This document shows, piece after piece, positions 24,533 through 25,909 of a stretch of DNA of 25,909 bases. Below the pieces are notes generated by a model. It was given only the letters and a program-made list of their open reading frames with translations, was not told the origin of the DNA and made no database searches. How positions within the stretch are numbered: the stretch's first letter is position 1; every line of letters starts with the position of its first letter. This DNA comes from an uncultured Sutterella sp. GTDB taxonomy: Bacteria > Pseudomonadota > Gammaproteobacteria > Burkholderiales > Burkholderiaceae_F. Made by a program: the position numbers and the translations under genes. The stretch lies in contig CAJMEC010000024.1 in assembly GCA_905212345.1 (NCBI GenBank), positions 1-25,909 of the forward strand, in the 5' to 3' direction.

Positions 24533-24558
24533 GTTTTAACACAACGGCATGATTTAGA

Positions 24559-24582
24559 CCCCCAAGGTTTAAAACTTGGGGG
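24559..24582 (+). terminator. Terminator of universal stress gene copy 2
   Basis: CCCCCAAG / CTTGGGGG stem, A/T loop, then CTTTTTAA. Confidence 0.9.
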
Positions 24583-24635
24583 CTTTTTAATGCAACAAAT
24601 GATGGCCCGGACAGTTGATGTTTAGCAAAACAAAA

Positions 24636-24657
24636 CGGGAGGTCGTTTGACCTCCCG
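24636..24657 (-). terminator. Terminator of the phage-like minus-strand segment
   Basis: CGGGAGGTC, loop of 4, GACCTCCCG; on the minus strand it is followed by TTTTGTTTTG. A 9-bp perfect GC-rich stem that ends transcription coming from the right-hand minus-strand genes. The stretch 24658-24764 shows no gene. Confidence 0.75.
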
Positions 24658-24764
24658 CTTCTTGAATTCTGGTGGCGAGTCAGTCGTTCATTTTTGACAA
24701 TCGTGAGTGATTCGGCGTGTGATTGTTTCGGTGCCGCTTTTATACAACAGATCGTGCCTACGGC

Positions 24765-25304
24765 TCACCGTATTGCGACGTTGACATCCTTGGCACGATC
24801 CACGTAACCCTGCACCCTAGACGGTGAGCGAGAGTGAAGTGTCGCCTGAGTCTTGCAACCACTTGCGAATCCGTCCAGCTTAATCGAGCCGTTAGGGTTC
24901 AAATCCACGTCTATGGTCAGCGCCGAGCATCCTTTGAATGTGTCGGTGAAGTCTGTGAGCTGTGGATTATGGACGAAGAGCCCCCTAGGCACACGTTGGA
25001 GGGTCCTACAACCCTCGAACGCACCGCTTAATGATCTTACATTTCCAAGGTGCGGAAGCGGCGCCAGAAGCTCCTTTACGAAGTCCTTATTAAAATCGAT
25101 GAGAGGATAGTCTCGAACGCCATCAACCCTTCGAATTTCAACGATGTCGTTTACCTTGAAGCTAACCCGATCAAGAAGCTGATCGGTCGGTTTCCCGTTG
25201 ATCAAGATTTGAAACCCTTGAAGTCGATGCTTAGGGATGTTGACCAGCCGAAGACTGTTTAACGACTTAGAGGCTCTGAATCGGTAAAAATTGTCGTTCA
25301 TCAT
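24765..25304 (-). CDS. DUF285/leucine-rich-repeat-like protein, phage-type
   Basis: A 179-aa protein. From about residue 88 it carries repeat units of the type 'GAFxGCxxLxxVPxxLFxxxPxLTDFxxTFxGCxAL': LSGAFEGCRTLQRVPRGLF (92-110), LTDFTDTFKGCSAL (116-129) and a degenerate LDGFASGC (143-150). This resembles DUF285/BspA-like repeats found in Mycoplasma surface proteins and in structural-region proteins of gut phages. The N-terminal part (FQILINGKPTDQLLDRVSF, VNDIVEIRRVDG) looks like a small beta domain. No signal peptide is seen. Start codons at 25304 and 25301 both lack a Shine-Dalgarno. Codon and motif style differ from the housekeeping genes to the left, pointing to a prophage or mobile element. 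Confidence 0.7.
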   Translation of the reverse strand: MMNDNFYRFRASKSLNSLRLVNIPKHRLQGFQILINGKPTDQLLDRVSFKVNDIVEIRRVDGVRDYPLIDFNKDFVKELLAPLPHLGNVRSLSGAFEGCRTLQRVPRGLFVHNPQLTDFTDTFKGCSALTIDVDLNPNGSIKLDGFASGCKTQATLHSRSPSRVQGYVDRAKDVNVAIR

Positions 25305-25616
25305 GATATGGATTGCTTGATATACCGTATTAGTATTTACCGATTTAAGGGGAAACTTCCCGTTGGAGAGTTTCCGAACAATACCGATTCGTCTGTAACC
25401 CTTGACATTATTGGCAGTTATCGATGCCGTCTATCTCATTATCTCCTATAAGTGGAGATTGAACTCTCACTATGTGAGACGTTCTTGCTTATCAGTCGTC
25501 AGACTGTAAGTTCAATCATTGTGACTCACCCTCTTTACACACACAATCCAAGATTGTGACGCTGGGGCGAAGCCCTAGCGATCACGTTGTCGAGTGCGAG
25601 TGTCAGCGAGCGCTCG
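25305..25616. other. Hairpin-dense non-coding stretch
   Basis: No credible gene. It holds a series of stem-loops: GGAAACT/AGTTTCC (25351-25375), ATCTCC/GGAGAT (25441-25459), GAAC-TCTCAC/GTGAGA-c-GTTC (25461-25484), CAGTC/GACTG (25493-25506), CACAATC/GATTGTG (25542-25558), a 9-bp stem with GAA loop (25560-25580) and the palindrome CGAGCGCTCG (25607-25616). These could be a structured RNA, a replication or packaging site, or processed intergenic RNA between phage genes. Confidence 0.55.
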
Positions 25617-25909
25617 TCAACAGACACTTCTCTTGAAAGATTCTTCGTTTGTTCCTTTCCCTGTATTGTCCGACCATCCCACGTAAATCTTTCTTCCGAA
25701 CATTCTCGTTGCCACTTCTTCGAATACCTTGATCGTAGCTTCTCTGTCAGATTTCCTGACGTACATTGCATCGCAATGATGTAGATACGGGATCTTGCGT
25801 TTCAACAATTCCTTGCCGATCTCGATCATAAAGTCCGATTCAATCCTTTGTATCTCTTTGAATACCTTCGGCTTGCCATACAGCTCTTTCAGATACGGTC
25901 GCTCCTTCT
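25617..25909 (-). CDS. C-terminal part of a mobile-element protein, possibly replication-related
   Basis: A minus-strand frame open from the right window edge to TGA at 25619-25617; the N-terminus lies outside. About 97 residues are visible, running from KERPYLKELYGKPKVFKE through ESDFMIEIGKELLKRKIPYL and HHCDAMYVRKSDREATIKVF to an end at EESFKRSVC (shown in parts). The pattern 'IPxxHxxDAhhV...D...h..hFxEhAxxhhG' recalls the C-terminal palm region of phage/plasmid polymerase- or primase-like replication proteins, where a His/Asp pair is followed by a helix. This is only a resemblance. No other domain can be judged from this part. Confidence 0.55.
   Translation of the reverse strand, partial: KERPYLKELYGKPKVFKEIQRIESDFMIEIGKELLKRKIPYLHHCDAMYVRKSDREATIKVFEEVATRMFGRKIYVGWSDNTGKGTNEESFKRSVC

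Noticed and set aside
25330..25345. T7-like promoter core (CTAATACGGTATA on the minus strand)
   Set aside because: Only the TAATACG part resembles a phage promoter; the rest does not match and there is no second copy in view.
25441..25520. tRNA-like sequence (AGTTCAATC resembling a T loop, minus strand)
   Set aside because: The loop is short by one base for a proper T arm and no acceptor or anticodon stem closes a cloverleaf.

Overview
The window looks like chromosome of a Gram-negative betaproteobacterium of the order Burkholderiales, probably Sutterellaceae (Sutterella/Parasutterella-like). The basis is the gene orders miaB-phoH-ybeY(-corC), rph-rdgB-hemW and pheS-pheT-ihfA-merR-tRNA-Pro, the PorB/OmpC-type porins with short MKKTLAA signal peptides, and the moderate G+C. 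The taxon is an inference from gene order and protein style, not from a search.

Layout. 1-763: 5' part of corC (minus strand), cut by the window edge. 764-7431: an accessory insert made of two divergent genes, a DUF234-type AAA ATPase/nuclease (minus) and a very large helicase fusion (plus) joining a DnaQ-like exonuclease, a Cys/His cluster, a RecQ helicase and a UvrD-type helicase. A compact palindromic operator lies between them. This insert separates corC from ybeY-phoH-miaB (7461-10281, minus), which are normally one operon. 10477-13297: two tandem porin genes (minus). The first is intact; the second has a one-base frameshift near its 3' end and a G10 tract just downstream of a perfect -35 box. 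13676-16847: a plus-strand operon of a beta-propeller-like protein, rph, rdgB and hemW. 16848-17257: a strong hairpin, a 50-aa ORF and the tRNA terminator. 17258-22259 (minus): pheS-pheT-ihfA-merR-tRNA-Pro(GGG). 22526-24532 (plus): two tandem two-domain universal stress proteins with matching promoter/leader architecture. 24559-24657: back-to-back terminators. 24765-25909 (minus): the edge of what looks like a prophage or other mobile segment, with a DUF285-like repeat protein, a hairpin-dense intergenic stretch and the C-terminus of an unrecognised, possibly replication-related protein.

How it fits together. Most genes are housekeeping: tRNA modification and maturation (miaB, rph), 16S rRNA maturation (ybeY), nucleotide-pool cleaning (rdgB), haem delivery (hemW), Phe-tRNA charging (pheST) and nucleoid architecture (ihfA). 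The accessory parts are the helicase/ATPase island, the variable porin locus and the phage-like right end. The island is the best candidate for an undescribed system: DNA-processing enzymes inserted into a core operon, with a shared self-contained control region and their own terminators, as expected of a mobile genome-defence or repair module. That role is inferred; nothing in the sequence proves it.
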